Origin: CAYYYJ01 sp964476045
GTDB lineage: Archaea > Aenigmatarchaeota > Aenigmatarchaeia > QMZP01 > JACQNV01
Assembly: GCA_964476045.1 (NCBI GenBank)
Contig: CAYYYJ010000028.1
Location: 1-11,803, forward strand
Length of the DNA stretch: 11,803 bases
Reading direction: 5' to 3'
The number at the start of each line of letters is the position of its first letter. Position 1 is the first letter of the stretch. A model generated the notes under the pieces. That model saw nothing but the letters and a program-made list of their open reading frames with translations, did not search any database and had not been told where the DNA came from. Position numbers and translations under genes: made by a program. Shown piece after piece: positions 1 through 6,954 of this stretch.

Positions 1-42
1 ATTTTAAATATTAGAAAAACTTAACTTTATGTACGTGGATAG

Positions 43-483
43 GGGTTCACTCCACAGATCTATAAAAAAGGATTTCATGAAGGTTCAGGTGAACTGGTAA
101 AAATTATTCAAGGTGTTCCAGAAGCTTTAGAAAAACTGTCCAAGAAATACAAGCTAGCTATTTTCTCGAACAGCTCGGCAACGACAATTAAAAGGGATGT
201 CAGTTCATTGCTTTCAAAATTTTCTCTTGTGCTTTCAGAAGAGGATGTCAAAAAGAAAAAGCCTTCTGGGGAAGGAATAATAAAAGTATGTGAAAATCTC
301 GGAATCCCTCTAAAAGAATCGGCTTACGTGGGCGATTCCCAGGTGGATATCCAAGCTGCAAAAGATGCCGGATGCGCTTCAGTGACCTTGTTAACAGGAA
401 TGGGATTAAAATCACATTTAGAAAAACTAAAACCAAACTACTTATTCAAGGATATGAAGGAAATGGCTGACGAGTTCTGCTAA
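43..483 (+). CDS. HAD-superfamily phosphatase (phosphoglycolate phosphatase-like), 5' part broken or missing
   Basis: C-terminal three quarters of a HAD hydrolase, a family that removes phosphate from small molecules through an aspartyl-phosphate. Visible: AIFSNSS (motif II, Ser/Thr), KKKPSGEG (motif III, Lys) and YVGDSQVDIQAA (motif IV, acidic loop). Motif I (DxDxT) is absent because this frame has stops at 22-24 and 40-42. The next frame over reads LEKLNFMYVDRG just before GFTPQIYKKGF here, which together look like a normal HAD cap domain, so one base is probably missing near 42-47 (GGGGTT). No ATG occurs in frame between 43 and the end; the first possible start is TTG 208, which would cut motif II away, so the true start lies upstream. 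The stop TAA 481-483 overlaps the stop of the convergent Nudix gene. Specific substrate unknown. Confidence 0.8.
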   Translation, partial: GFTPQIYKKGFHEGSGELVKIIQGVPEALEKLSKKYKLAIFSNSSATTIKRDVSSLLSKFSLVLSEEDVKKKKPSGEGIIKVCENLGIPLKESAYVGDSQVDIQAAKDAGCASVTLLTGMGLKSHLEKLKPNYLFKDMKEMADEFC

Positions 484-1125
484 TTTTCCACTGGCTCTGA
501 AACTTTAAGATATCCACCAAGCCTATAGTCAGGCAGTACAACCAAATCGTCATCTTTTATTGCGTCATTTCCATAAAATCTGGAGTTAGCAAGTTCTAAG
601 AAAACATTAATTGCTGGAGTAAATAACCGTTCTTTGAAAGCAAACGCTGCTGATAGGTTCATGAATCTAGGTTCTGTTACATCAGATTGCACATTAGGAT
701 CTGGTTCGTTTTGTGGTTCCAATTCCTCAATGTAGCAGAAATATCTTTTCCCAGGTTTGTCAGTATCATAATAAGCTATCCATAAGCCATGCCTATTGAT
801 AACTGCTACAACATCTTTCTAGGTCTAATAATAGTATCATTCAGATCAGGTAAAAGCGATTCCCTATCTTTTTTACATCTTCCTTCGACTCCTGTCTCTT
901 CTCTACATTCTCTGATTGCAGCTTCTAGAGAAGGTCCGTTCCTTTTAATGTGACCACCTGGAACAACAAGTTGCCATTTGGTTTTTTCGCGACAAGCAGT
1001 TCTGCAGTACGACCTTCACCTCTTCTAACATAGGCCCAGGCAATTGGTTCATATGGTCTTCCAGTTAAGAATTTGTACCGGCCTTTTTCTCCAAAAACTT
1101 CAGGAGCATGAAAATATCTTTGCAT
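480..1125 (-). CDS. Nudix hydrolase, frame broken twice
   Basis: Three reading frames join into one protein of about 215 residues. The first runs from ATG 1125 (MQRYFHAPEVFGEKGRYK) to about position 990. The second holds the Nudix box, VVPGGHIKRNG followed by EAAIRECREETGVEG. The third, from about 820, runs DVVAVINRHGLW to the stop at 480. Nudix enzymes hydrolyse nucleoside diphosphates linked to another group, using the REUxEExGU helix to bind Mg2+; that helix is intact here (RECREETGV). The first Glu of the G-x5-E pattern is Gly. Both shifts fit one missing base, in or beside A-runs (GCGAAAAAACC and AGAAAGATG). Start lies 9 nt after the methyltransferase stop, so it is probably the last gene of that operon. 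Either an assembly indel pair or a recent pseudogene; substrate unknown. Confidence 0.8.
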
Positions 1126-1134
1126 ATAAACAAT

Positions 1135-2226
1135 CTAAACCTTCTGTCCGACAGTAGCCATTAAAATCCTGCTCTCAGTTGGAAGAATTTTGTGGGGATT
1201 TGATGTTAGTACGCCAGCTGGAATAAGGCCTGCGACTCCTTCACTATTTACTGACAGGCCAGCCCTTCCAAACTCTTCTACATATCTTTCAACAGGTCTA
1301 TGGCCTTCGAGCATAAGAATATCGTCATTAGGATCAAATCTTCCTCCGCCGATTTCTGCTGTTCTCACTGACCCCCAGCCTTTCCAAAATCCCCTGATAT
1401 CATGATTTGAAGGCTCGTTTAAAGGATCTTCAGGCGTATCTTCCCAAGCTCCTGGGAAGTTTAGAGCAAATGTGACAAGATCCTCTCCTTTTGTAGGCCA
1501 ATCGAGATGATCTCTCAGATATAAGTAAACCTTTCTAGGATTCTCCCACATGGAATTGTGCCAATCTGGAACAACAAAATAACCACCTGTGGATAAACTA
1601 TGTGCAATGGCCTCAGTCGGCTCATCTAAAAATGCATGATGATGGTGGGTTGCGACAGCAAGTGCAATATCTTGAGAGTCAGGCTCTACTAGAGCAGGTA
1701 TATCAATATCCCTTGAGCCAAGAACTCTGAAATTATGGTCTCTTTTTAATCCATGTTCGCTCTCCAATCTTGCGGCAGTAGATTCTATCCTCCCTTTCCC
1801 AGGTTCTACTAAAGTTAGATAAAGCCTATCGAGGTCAACGCCATCAGCTTTCAACTTTTTGATAACTGTTTCTGTGCTCACGCCCGCGCCAGTCTCTAAA
1901 TATCTAACTTTCCTGCCTTTGAAAACTTCTCTTACCAAGAAAGAAACAATCTCAGCTCCTTTATCCCTTAACATCTGCGAATAATTGCCTAAGCCAGTAG
2001 CTGTTATTGCCTGCACAACATATTTCATTTGCTGCGGAGATCCGCCTTTTCCATCAAGCCCGAGCCACTCAACCTCATATCCTCTTTCGCTTTCTCTCCT
2101 AAGCATTCTTTCAGGACCTTTTATTCCCCAGAGTGGATATGCATAACTCGGGACTCTCAGGGCTGAACCTAATCTTACAGGTAGTCTAGTATCACACTCA
2201 AGTTGATAATTTTCCAGTAATCCCAT
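1135..2226 (-). CDS. SAM-dependent class I methyltransferase
   Basis: 363 residues, intact. A Rossmann-type SAM-binding core begins near residue 108: YLETGAGVST (110-119, motif I glycine loop), LTLVEPGKGRIE (138-148, the acidic residue that would hold the SAM ribose), DIALAVATHHHHAF (186-199, motif IV with four consecutive His) and GGYFVVPDWHN (214-224, post-motif strand). The first 105 residues are not a known domain to me and may form a substrate cap; a C-terminal segment of about 100 residues follows the core. The methyl acceptor cannot be read from the sequence. The ATG at 2226 lies 2 nt after the stop of the upstream HAD gene and the stop lies 9 nt before the Nudix start, so the three are very probably co-transcribed. 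Confidence 0.8.
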   Translation of the reverse strand: MGLLENYQLECDTRLPVRLGSALRVPSYAYPLWGIKGPERMLRRESERGYEVEWLGLDGKGGSPQQMKYVVQAITATGLGNYSQMLRDKGAEIVSFLVREVFKGRKVRYLETGAGVSTETVIKKLKADGVDLDRLYLTLVEPGKGRIESTAARLESEHGLKRDHNFRVLGSRDIDIPALVEPDSQDIALAVATHHHHAFLDEPTEAIAHSLSTGGYFVVPDWHNSMWENPRKVYLYLRDHLDWPTKGEDLVTFALNFPGAWEDTPEDPLNEPSNHDIRGFWKGWGSVRTAEIGGGRFDPNDDILMLEGHRPVERYVEEFGRAGLSVNSEGVAGLIPAGVLTSNPHKILPTESRILMATVGQKV

Positions 2227-2228
2227 AA

Positions 2229-3123
2229 TTAAGATTTAGATAAAACAAGCTCTCTGAAAGGTCTCAAATCCTTCCCTTCGATTATCTGTAAACCAGCCTT
2301 TTCAAAATCAGATATGTAAGCTTTAGATACATTAAAACCAACTGCCAAGCCACCTGCATCTCTCACAGGTTTCAATAGAGTAGGAACATTAGCTCCCGAA
2401 TCGTCTATCACTGCAACTTGATCCAAATCTATACCTTCTTTTTTCAAGTAATCAAAAAATGCTCCGGCTTTATCGAATTTCTCTATATCTCCTGTGAGTG
2501 TGGCGGTCTCTGGAGTAGATTCGTAGCCTGGATATAAAACCCTCTTTGGTTTTCCATCTTCAACTATTTCAACATATGGAGGAACTCCGCCGCCAGAAGC
2601 AAATCCAAAATGCTTTACTAAACTGTCTACAACCATCCCGGCGCCATCTGAATATAATGTCTGTTTGAGCCCAGCTACTCTAAACTGGTCAATTGAATAA
2701 ACGAAACCGTCTGTAAATTCCAATTCAGTTGCTATCCTCTTCGCAGCTGCAAAAGTTAAGCCACCTAGAAGATTCTGCTTAATTTTAACAACAGCGTCTT
2801 TGCTTAAAGCTGTTTCAACCTTATCTCCCCTAGCTTTAGCTTCTTTAAATTCTAGGAGGCAAAATAAGACCAGATTCTGTTTTTCCCCAGCTATAAAACC
2901 CGTCTGTAGCCATGTCAGCTGCCCTTCGTGTAGAAATGCCGACAGGCCCATTAGCTGTTTGCCACGCTATTAAATAAGATTCTGGTAAAAGGCCTTTGCT
3001 CACATAACCTTTTATTTTAGAAGTTGGGTCTACTGGGCTTTTTTCAGCTAATCTTGTTGTTGTATACGAAAGGTGACCTACTTGGTCCAAATCCCAACCC
3101 ACAAGAACTATTTTTTTGTTCAT
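2229..3123 (-). CDS. HAD-like hydrolase, single frameshift
   Basis: Two overlapping frames form one protein of about 297 residues. The first runs from ATG 3123 (MNKKIVLVGWDLDQVGHL) and hits a stop at 2845-2847; the second continues EFKEAKARGDKVE to the stop at 2229. Joining needs a +1 step near 2850-2856 (CCTCCTAGAATTTAA). HAD features: WDLDQV (motif I, DxDxV nucleophile), LKQTLYSDG (possible motif II), DYLKKEGIDL (candidate motif III Lys), VAVIDDSGANVPTLL (motif IV acidic loop) followed by AGGLAVGFNVS, as in SerB-like and sucrose-phosphatase-like HADs. The frameshift may be an indel error, a recent mutation or recoding. First gene of the - strand cluster with the methyltransferase and Nudix genes; start 25-39 nt from the TATA element at 3148-3162. 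Confidence 0.72.
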
Positions 3124-3147
3124 ATCAGATCTAAATTATGAATTTCG

Positions 3148-3162
3148 AAGCTTTATAAGCTT
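3148..3162. promoter_or_regulatory. Divergent TATA element, HAD gene / mevalonate kinase
   Basis: AAGCTTTATAAGCTT is a near-palindrome (AAGCTT, TAT, AAGCTT) and reads as a TATA box on both strands. Counting 27 nt from its centre puts the - start near 3128, 4-5 nt before the HAD ATG, and the + start near 3182, about 20 nt before the mevalonate kinase ATG. A second TATA-like stretch (GTATATAAG, 3186-3194) is too close to the ATG to serve it unless the start is further downstream. Confidence 0.5.
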
Positions 3163-3204
3163 TTCTGTCTTATTACTACCAGAAAGTATATAAGTTTGAT
3201 GTTT

Positions 3205-4242
3205 ATGGTCAAAGTTTCAGCTCCCGGAAATGTATTTTTCCTCGGCGAACACTCAATAGTATACGGAAGGCCTGCAATAGTCGCTGCAGCAAATTTCAGG
3301 ACTCATGCAGAAGCAAAAAAAAGAAACGATAACAAAGTTGTGATTAATTCTGAGGGGTACGGGATTTTCGAAGACACCCTAGAAAACTTATCTGCAAAAG
3401 AATATATTGTAAAGCTCGCAACTCCGACAGATCCAGCAAGAAATGATTACAAGACAGATGGGAAGATGGATGTGCTTGCTCCTGCAAAAGATCTTATAGG
3501 AAGGCTTGCGCAAATTCACGGACTAAAAAACGGGTTCGACCTAACAGTAAAATCAGAAATACCACAAAACTCTGGCGGAATGAGTTCTTCTACAGCTTTC
3601 CTATCATCTGTTCTAGGCGCATTAAATCAGGAATTCTCTTTAGGAATAGATCACCAAAACTTTTTTGATGTTCTATTGCCTTTCCAAGTAAAAATACACG
3701 GAGGCGCAGCCTCAGGAGCAGAAATAACTTCAAGCTCTCTAGGAGGATACAACTGGGTAAAGAGAGATCTAAGCAAAACTCCACCTGTTTTAGAAAGAAA
3801 GAATTTAGGAAAACAAAGTTTCCATTTAGTAATAGGAAATACCGGAGTGGCAGGCTTGACAAGCGAAACAGTCCCTTATGTTAGAAGCGGTTTCAACGGC
3901 GATAATTCTTCCTATAATGCGGTTTTTGATAGAATAGCTGAACTGGTTTCTTTAGCTGAAAAAGCAATAAAAGCAGGCGATGCAAAACTTTTAGGCCAGT
4001 TAATGGATGAAGACCACGAACTTTTAGCAAGAGATTTGGGTGTCTCCCACCCAAAACTAAATAAACTTGTTGATGCAGCAAGAAGGGCCGGAGCATATGG
4101 AGCCAAATTATCAGGCGGCGGAAAAGGTGGCGTAATGGTTGCTTTGGTAAACCAAGAAACTCAAGACAAGGTAGCAAAAGCAATACAAGCAGCAGGCGGA
4201 CATCCTTATATCACTACAGTTGGTGGAGAAGGGTTGAAGTAG
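3205..4242 (+). CDS. mvk: Mevalonate kinase (GHMP family)
   Basis: Phosphorylates mevalonate at O5 with ATP, the first kinase of the mevalonate pathway. Starting at ATG 3205 (MVKVSAPGNVFF) it has 345 residues; ATG 3199 adds two, and the conserved KVSAPG start argues against anything later. GHMP motifs in order: SAPGNVFFLGEHSIVYGRPA (motif 1, with the usual GEH), PQNSGGMSSSTAF (motif 2, ATP loop, near residue 120), and AKLSGGGKGGVMVAL (motif 3, near the C-terminus). The catalytic-base segment, usually SGxD followed by a GG, reads HGGAASGAEITSSSLGG, so Asp is replaced by Glu. Kinase of the next pathway step follows 45 nt downstream on the same strand. The length is slightly above the roughly 310-330 residues usual in archaea. 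Confidence 0.9.
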   Translation: MVKVSAPGNVFFLGEHSIVYGRPAIVAAANFRTHAEAKKRNDNKVVINSEGYGIFEDTLENLSAKEYIVKLATPTDPARNDYKTDGKMDVLAPAKDLIGRLAQIHGLKNGFDLTVKSEIPQNSGGMSSSTAFLSSVLGALNQEFSLGIDHQNFFDVLLPFQVKIHGGAASGAEITSSSLGGYNWVKRDLSKTPPVLERKNLGKQSFHLVIGNTGVAGLTSETVPYVRSGFNGDNSSYNAVFDRIAELVSLAEKAIKAGDAKLLGQLMDEDHELLARDLGVSHPKLNKLVDAARRAGAYGAKLSGGGKGGVMVALVNQETQDKVAKAIQAAGGHPYITTVGGEGLK

Positions 4243-4257
4243 TTTATATCCCTCGAA

Positions 4258-4270
4258 CGCTTTTAAATCT
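4258..4270 (+). promoter_or_regulatory. TATA box of phosphomevalonate kinase
   Basis: CGCTTTTAAATCT, centred about 24 nt before ATG 4288, the distance expected for a leaderless archaeal transcript. Another TATA-like stretch, TTTATATCC, sits right after the mevalonate kinase stop (4243-4251). The two kinases may therefore be separately transcribed despite adjacency. Confidence 0.5.
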
Positions 4271-4287
4271 TTCTATTAATCTTTACA

Positions 4288-5403
4288 ATGCTAAAAGTCT
4301 CGGCTCCAGGGAAGCTCTTTTTATCAGGTGAATGGGCTGTTCTCGAGATTGGAAATCCAGGAATTGTCACATCAGTTGATAAGAGGGTTTTTGTTGAGAT
4401 TCAGGAAGCTGAAAAAATAGAATTAACCCTACCGGAATTTAATATCGAAAATCTGCAATCAAAATTTGATGGAAAACAATTGAACTGGTCTAGAAATGTT
4501 TCTGATAAAGAAAAATCTGATCTAGTTTTTATTAAAGGCGCCATAGAAACAACTTTGCAATACTTGGGCAGATCTAAAAACTTTAAAATAAAAAGTCATG
4601 GCGGGGAAACGCAAATAGTTATTGATGGGCAGAAAAAGAAGATAGGTTTTGGTTCGTCTGCAGCTGCTGTGGTCGCCACTGTTGCTGGTTTGCTCGCTTT
4701 TAATGGGCATGATATAAAGAACAGGCAAGTTAGAGATGTTATTTACAAATTATCCACAATAGCACATTTCTTTGCACAAGGTAAGGTGGGTTCTGCTTTT
4801 GATGTAGCAGCTTCTACTTATGGTGGAGTTTTTGTCTACAAAAGATTTGATCCGAAATGGTTGACAGAGAGATTAACAAGAGGAGAGCCTGTTAAATCAG
4901 TGATCGAAGATAAATGGCCTGGATTCGAAGCTGAGATACTCATGATTCCAAATGATTTCATCCTACTTGTTGGCTGGACAAAAGAATCGGCATCCAGCTC
5001 ATCTATGGTAAAGCAAATGGACTCTTTCAAAACAGCAAAGCCTCAGGAATACAAAAGATGTTACGATAATATTGCAAATTTAGTGCGAGAATTAATCCCG
5101 TTTTGGAAGAAAACAGAAAAAGAGAAAATATTGCAGTTGCTAAGAAAGAATGAAGATTACCTAAGGGAATTTGGAGAGCTATCTGGAGTAAATATAGAGA
5201 CACCGGAATTGAAAAAAATGTCTGAGATTGCTAATAATTTAGGCGCTGCAGGAAAACTCTCTGGAGCGGGCGGTGGCGACTGCGGCATAGCTATCTGTTT
5301 TGATAAAGACACTGCTGAGAAAATCAAATCAGAATGGAACAATGCTGGACTGTACGTAATCGATACTAATTTAGATAAAGATGGAGTGAGAGTAGAGAAT
5401 TGA
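4288..5403 (+). CDS. Phosphomevalonate kinase (classical ERG8 type)
   Basis: Converts mevalonate 5-phosphate to mevalonate 5-diphosphate with ATP, in the cytosol. 371 residues, the usual length for this family. Visible: VSAPGKLFLSGEWAVLE (4-20, GHMP motif 1; GEWAVL is typical of phosphomevalonate kinases), KKIGFGSSAAAVVA (117-130, ATP loop), GKVGSAFDVAASTYGG (165-180, with the catalytic-type Asp172 intact) and AAGKLSGAGGGDCGIAI (320-336, motif 3). The ATG at 4288 gives a start directly on the conserved MLKVSAPGK. Presence of this enzyme points to the classical mevalonate branch (through diphosphomevalonate decarboxylase) rather than the isopentenyl-phosphate-kinase branches used by most archaea; the decarboxylase is not in this window. 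Confidence 0.9.
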   Translation: MLKVSAPGKLFLSGEWAVLEIGNPGIVTSVDKRVFVEIQEAEKIELTLPEFNIENLQSKFDGKQLNWSRNVSDKEKSDLVFIKGAIETTLQYLGRSKNFKIKSHGGETQIVIDGQKKKIGFGSSAAAVVATVAGLLAFNGHDIKNRQVRDVIYKLSTIAHFFAQGKVGSAFDVAASTYGGVFVYKRFDPKWLTERLTRGEPVKSVIEDKWPGFEAEILMIPNDFILLVGWTKESASSSSMVKQMDSFKTAKPQEYKRCYDNIANLVRELIPFWKKTEKEKILQLLRKNEDYLREFGELSGVNIETPELKKMSEIANNLGAAGKLSGAGGGDCGIAICFDKDTAEKIKSEWNNAGLYVIDTNLDKDGVRVEN

Positions 5404-5416
5404 ATTTTAGAATATT

Positions 5417-5734
5417 TCAGTAAATCAACCCTCTGTTAAAATTAGCGTCCCCGACATTGCCAAGGGATTTGTAAACCCTCAATTCGCTTTTGTTCCTCTC
5501 CAATATTTTCCTCTGCTTTTCTATTCCTTTCGTGTCCTTCAGTATGTTTGGTAAATGGATTCTTCTGCTGATGGAATTTGATCTCAAAATATCCTGGTAG
5601 AACTGGAGCTTTTCGAAATAGTATTCTTTGTGTTTTCCCCAACGGTAGCTTTGACCAAGGCTCTCAAGGCTATTTATAGTGTGGGCAACCTCAAGATAAA
5701 GTTTGTGCAAAGATCTGCAAGAATCTAGAAGCAT
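5417..5734 (-). CDS. Hypothetical protein, 105 residues
   Basis: I do not recognise the family. Starts MLLDSCRSLHKLYLEVAHT and ends GDANFNRGLIY. It is basic, rich in Lys, Arg, Leu and Tyr, predicted largely helical, with a charged stretch near residues 68-90 (KGIEKQRKILERNKSE); no signal peptide, membrane segment, Cys pair or catalytic motif is visible. What makes it credible is the promoter: a clear TATA box centred 26 nt before its ATG, matching the neighbouring Sec61-beta and kinase genes. It converges on phosphomevalonate kinase with only 13 nt between stops, and lies 54 nt downstream of Sec61-beta on the same strand. Confidence 0.55.
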   Translation of the reverse strand: MLLDSCRSLHKLYLEVAHTINSLESLGQSYRWGKHKEYYFEKLQFYQDILRSNSISRRIHLPNILKDTKGIEKQRKILERNKSELRVYKSLGNVGDANFNRGLIY

Positions 5735-5754
5735 TCTAACAATTGTTCGAAGTC

Positions 5755-5767
5755 TTATTTAAATCTT
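5755..5767 (-). promoter_or_regulatory. TATA box of the 105-residue protein
   Basis: On the - strand this reads AAGATTTAAATAA, centred about 26 nt upstream of ATG 5734. That distance predicts a leaderless mRNA beginning at or next to the start codon. Confidence 0.5.
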
Positions 5768-5788
5768 TTTCCATCTTCAACCAGAGTC

Positions 5789-5947
5789 TTAAACTAACAA
5801 AAACTTCATGGCAACTTCTAAGACCACTATACCTATAGAAACAATAGCTACATGTTCTGGTTTGAATTTTATGGATTCATTTGACTCTTCATAGTATCTC
5901 ATCAAACCAGCTGTGCTCTGAGGCATGTACATTTTGTCTTTTGCCAT
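5789..5947 (-). CDS. Preprotein translocase subunit Sec61-beta (archaeal SecG)
   Basis: 52-residue tail-anchored subunit of the SecYE-beta protein-conducting channel in the cytoplasmic membrane. Sequence: MAKDKMYMPQSTAGLMRYYE, a short linker, then a single C-terminal membrane helix from EHVAIVSIGIVVLE to MKFLLV (31-52). The order PxSxAGLxRYxEE, then a Lys-Pro-Glu-His/Gln segment (KFKPEHVAI), then one hydrophobic helix is the archaeal/eukaryotic Sec61-beta signature, and the length matches the family. It has its own TATA box 27 nt upstream of the ATG, shared with the RNase P RNA gene that runs the other way. Confidence 0.9.
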   Translation of the reverse strand: MAKDKMYMPQSTAGLMRYYEESNESIKFKPEHVAIVSIGIVVLEVAMKFLLV

Positions 5948-5968
5948 ATCTACAATATTGGGAATAAT

Positions 5969-5980
5969 GCTTATAAATCC
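5969..5980. promoter_or_regulatory. Bidirectional TATA box, Sec61-beta / RNase P RNA
   Basis: GCTTATAAATCC, centred near 5974.5. It lies 27 nt from the Sec61-beta ATG (5947) on the - side and 27 nt from the predicted RNase P RNA 5' end (6001-6003) on the + side. No second TATA-like stretch is seen between the two genes. Confidence 0.55.
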
Positions 5981-6000
5981 TCATTTCATGATAAAACAGT

Positions 6001-6300
6001 GAGCAGGGAAAGTAGTTCGCCGGCGAACTGTAAAAGGCAAGCTGGTGAGGAAGCTCCATTCACGTTTACAGAAATGTTAAACATGATATCGTGAGATATA
6101 ATCCGAGAGGATTCTCCAGAAGCAGAAATAAATTATTCAGCTGAAATAATGATGTAGAAATACTGAATGTTAAAGGTTGAAATAAGTGAAACTTTCTGGT
6201 GCATGGCGTGCAACCTGATTACAGGGCTTAGACAAATCTACTAACTTTGTTCAGTGACGTCAAACTCACTGCGAAGACAAAAAGTGGGCTATCCCTGCAC
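6001..6300 (+). ncRNA. rnpB: RNase P RNA
   Basis: Catalytic RNA that removes tRNA 5' leaders. Closing helix P1: GCAGGGA (6003-6009) with TCCCTGC (6292-6298). P2: AAAGTAG right after P1 can pair with CTAC and TTT near 6239-6250. P3: AGTTCGCCGGCGAACT, a perfect hairpin. Conserved region I reads GGTGAGGAAGCTCC (usual GAGGAAAGTCC) and conserved region V reads ACAGGGCTTA. P4 pairs AAGCTC with GGGCTT, where E. coli has AAGUC with GGCUU, so a U-G pair is replaced by C-G. A further hairpin, CAGTGA/TCACTG, lies near the 3' end. The length, about 296 nt between the P1 strands, suits archaeal RNase P RNA. The 5' end sits 27 nt after a TATA box. The ends are set by P1 and may be off by a few bases. Confidence 0.8.
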
Positions 6301-6574
6301 ACTAACCTTTTTATTTATGTAAAAAGCTTAAGCAAAAAACTCACTAAACTTTTTTCTATAAACTCCGTGAAAAAAATTTAATCAAAAACTAAACTATTAG
6401 GTTCTTAATGTGTAAAGCAGTGGCTAGTTAGATTAAAAACTGAAAAATAGAGCTTTCTTTATATTTTCAAGTTTTTTAGTGCAGGTTTTTTGTATCAACA
6501 AAAAAAGTGCTGGTGAGTTAGATTCCTTTTTCGGATGGAAACAGATCTGTGATCTGTTTCGGTCTTTCGACAGA
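6301..6574. terminator. Convergent spacer between RNase P RNA and 23S rRNA with oligo-T tracts
   Basis: No gene seen. T-runs suited to archaeal termination occur on both strands. For RNase P RNA (+): TTTTT 6308-6312, TTTTTT 6350-6355, 6472-6477 and 6486-6491. For the 23S transcript (-): runs of seven T on that strand at 6500-6506 and 6370-6376. No 5S rRNA or tRNA is recognisable here, so 5S is not directly downstream of 23S. Confidence 0.45.
6538..6560 (-). repeat. GAAAC/GTTTC-family hairpin just past the 23S 3' end
   Basis: GAAACAGATC/GATCTGTTTC with a 3-nt loop, flanked on the - strand by AAGACC and CATCC. It lies in the spacer or at the extreme 3' end and might take part in 23S 3' processing. 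Confidence 0.5.
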
Positions 6575-6891
6575 GGACTCAGTTGGGTATTGGTGACCGT
6601 GAGCTGAATACCTCGTTACCTTGGTACTTACACCCCGATTCCATCAAACCCGTCGTCTACGGGACCCTCCTTCACGCACCGCTAGTTGCCTAGCAGTTTG
6701 TGAAATGGTTGCCTCTTTTCAGGGTCAGTTTCGCGCTTAGATGCCTTCAGCGCTAATCTGTCTATCGCGTAGCTACCCAGCAATACAGTGATAACTGGTA
6801 CACCAGAGGCGACGATGCAGTGTTCCTTTCGTACTAATTGCACCTTCCCTTCAGGCAACTGACACCTTCAGTAGATATAGACCGTACTGGC

Positions 6892-6939
6892 TTATGCCTT
6901 ATCTAGCTAGAGCTACTTCTAGCAGCTAACTAGACTAGT
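6892..6939 (-). other. BHB intron after E. coli 2598, 48 nt, no ORF
   Basis: Lies in helix 93 of the peptidyl transferase centre. BHB: central GTGC/GCAT, bulges GAA and AAG, inner helix CTAGTCTAG/CTAGATAAG with one A-A mismatch, apical hairpin AGCTGCT/AGTAGCT. Splicing GA^A to AA^G gives GTAC, then GGTGCGAGCCA, then GTAC. E. coli has GAAC, GTCGTGAGACA, GTTC: the loop is 11 nt in both, and the closing GU/AC changes to GG/CC together. Confidence 0.75.
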
Positions 6940-6954
6940 TCGCACCGTACTTAA
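6940..6954 (-). other. 15-nt micro-exon of 23S rRNA (E. coli 2584-2598)
   Basis: TTAAGTACGGTGCGA between the 2583 and 2598 introns. It aligns without gaps to E. coli TTTAGAACGTCGTGA and carries U2584 and U2585 of the peptidyl transferase centre. Confidence 0.75.

Noticed and set aside
3590..4183. Antisense open frames opposite mevalonate kinase
   Set aside because: Leu-rich shadows of a clearly conserved coding sequence.
5442..5642. 66-codon open frame on - inside the 105-residue gene
   Set aside because: Different frame from the gene with the TATA-supported start; no promoter of its own.
6301..6574. 5S rRNA or tRNA downstream of 23S
   Set aside because: No 5S helices, T-loop GTTCRA or acceptor stem could be found on either strand.
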